The position numbers were made by a program, and so were the translations under genes. A stretch of 6,127 nucleotides of DNA from Synechococcales cyanobacterium PMM_0085. Its GTDB lineage: Bacteria > Cyanobacteriota > Cyanobacteriia > Elainellales > Elainellaceae. Shown piece after piece: positions 5,813 to 6,127 of the stretch. How positions within the stretch are numbered: the stretch's first letter is position 1; every line of letters starts with the position of its first letter. The notes below the pieces were generated by a model, which saw nothing but the letters and a program-made list of their open reading frames with translations, did no database searches and had not been told where the DNA came from. The stretch is from NCBI GenBank assembly GCA_949127705.1, contig CASBQJ010000391.1, forward strand, positions 1 to 6,127, written 5' to 3'.

Positions 5813-6127
5813 TTAGCCGAGGATTGGCTCCAGGTACTGCACCAGGCGATCGACCTCGGCTACGGTGTTGTAATGCACCATGCTGACGCGAACAACGCCA
5901 TTGCGGTCTGCTAGACCCAGGTCTTGAATCAGCCGCTTTGCGTAGAAATCGCCGTAGCGGATGCCAATTTGGTATGGGTCAATTTTGGTGGGAATGGTGG
6001 CACTGTCGATGCCGTCTACGACAAACGCAATCGTTGGCACCCGCAGGGTTTGGTCAGCCTGCGAATTGCCGATAATTTGCACGTTTGGCTTGGTGCGCAG
6101 GTAGCTCAGCAGGCGATCGCTTAGCAC
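5813..6127 (-). CDS. Cysteine desulfurase-like class V aminotransferase, C-terminal part
   Basis: The frame enters from the right edge with no visible start; 104 codons plus the stop are in the window. The segment is the C-terminal small domain of a PLP fold-type I class V enzyme. It has TLRVPTIAFVVDGID (27-41 of the visible part), GIRYGDFYAKRLIQDLGL (55-72), and the ending GVVRVSMVHYNTVAEVDRLV (77-96), in which Arg80 is the expected substrate-carboxylate contact. The HYNT...EVD pattern recalls the VC1184-type cysteine desulfurase-like subfamily rather than SufS or IscS. The PLP lysine and any catalytic cysteine lie outside the window, so activity on cysteine cannot be judged. It converges on the bilin lyase gene, 132 bp away. 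Confidence 0.8.
   Translation of the reverse strand: MLSDRLLSYLRTKPNVQIIGNSQADQTLRVPTIAFVVDGIDSATIPTKIDPYQIGIRYGDFYAKRLIQDLGLADRNGVVRVSMVHYNTVAEVDRLVQYLEPILG

Overview
The window looks like chromosomal DNA from a cyanobacterium. The palindrome GCGATCGC (HIP1, the hallmark repeat of many cyanobacterial genomes) occurs at least 14 times in about 6.1 kb, where chance would give roughly 0.1. The genes agree: a small photosystem II assembly protein (Psb34/ssl1498 family), a bilin lyase for phycobiliproteins (CpcS/CpeS family), and a CHASE2 sensor paired with a cyanobacterial-type TPR protein. I cannot name the genus.

Layout. On the minus strand, reading right to left from 4911 to 1, lie a PLP-dependent class I aminotransferase (3727-4911), psb34 (3458-3628), a 714-residue TPR protein (1095-3239), and a CHASE2-domain membrane protein (start about 998, running off the left edge). 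psb34 has its own extended -10 promoter and is closed by a good intrinsic terminator (3384-3416). That separates it from the TPR-CHASE2 pair, which looks like a two-gene operon. The divergent spacer 4912-5140 holds a 15-bp tandem repeat and a hairpin. On the plus strand is the bilin lyase (5141-5680, GTG start with a clear Shine-Dalgarno). It converges on the C-terminal end of a cysteine desulfurase-like class V aminotransferase (5813-6127, minus, entering from the right edge). The convergent spacer carries a compact double-hairpin repeat that looks like a dispersed REP/MITE-like element.

How the genes relate. psb34 and the lyase both serve the photosynthetic apparatus (photosystem II assembly and phycobilisome pigment attachment), but they are on opposite strands and not co-transcribed. 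The two PLP enzymes appear to be independent metabolic genes. The CHASE2 protein (extracytoplasmic sensor) and the TPR protein (probable cytosolic scaffold with a P-loop-less N-terminal domain) are the least understood part and may form a signalling pair; that is inference. No CRISPR array, tRNA, rRNA, transposase or phage gene is visible, and most of the window is ordinary core cyanobacterial sequence. No gene-free stretch exceeds 300 bases; the longest are 4912-5140 and 3240-3457.
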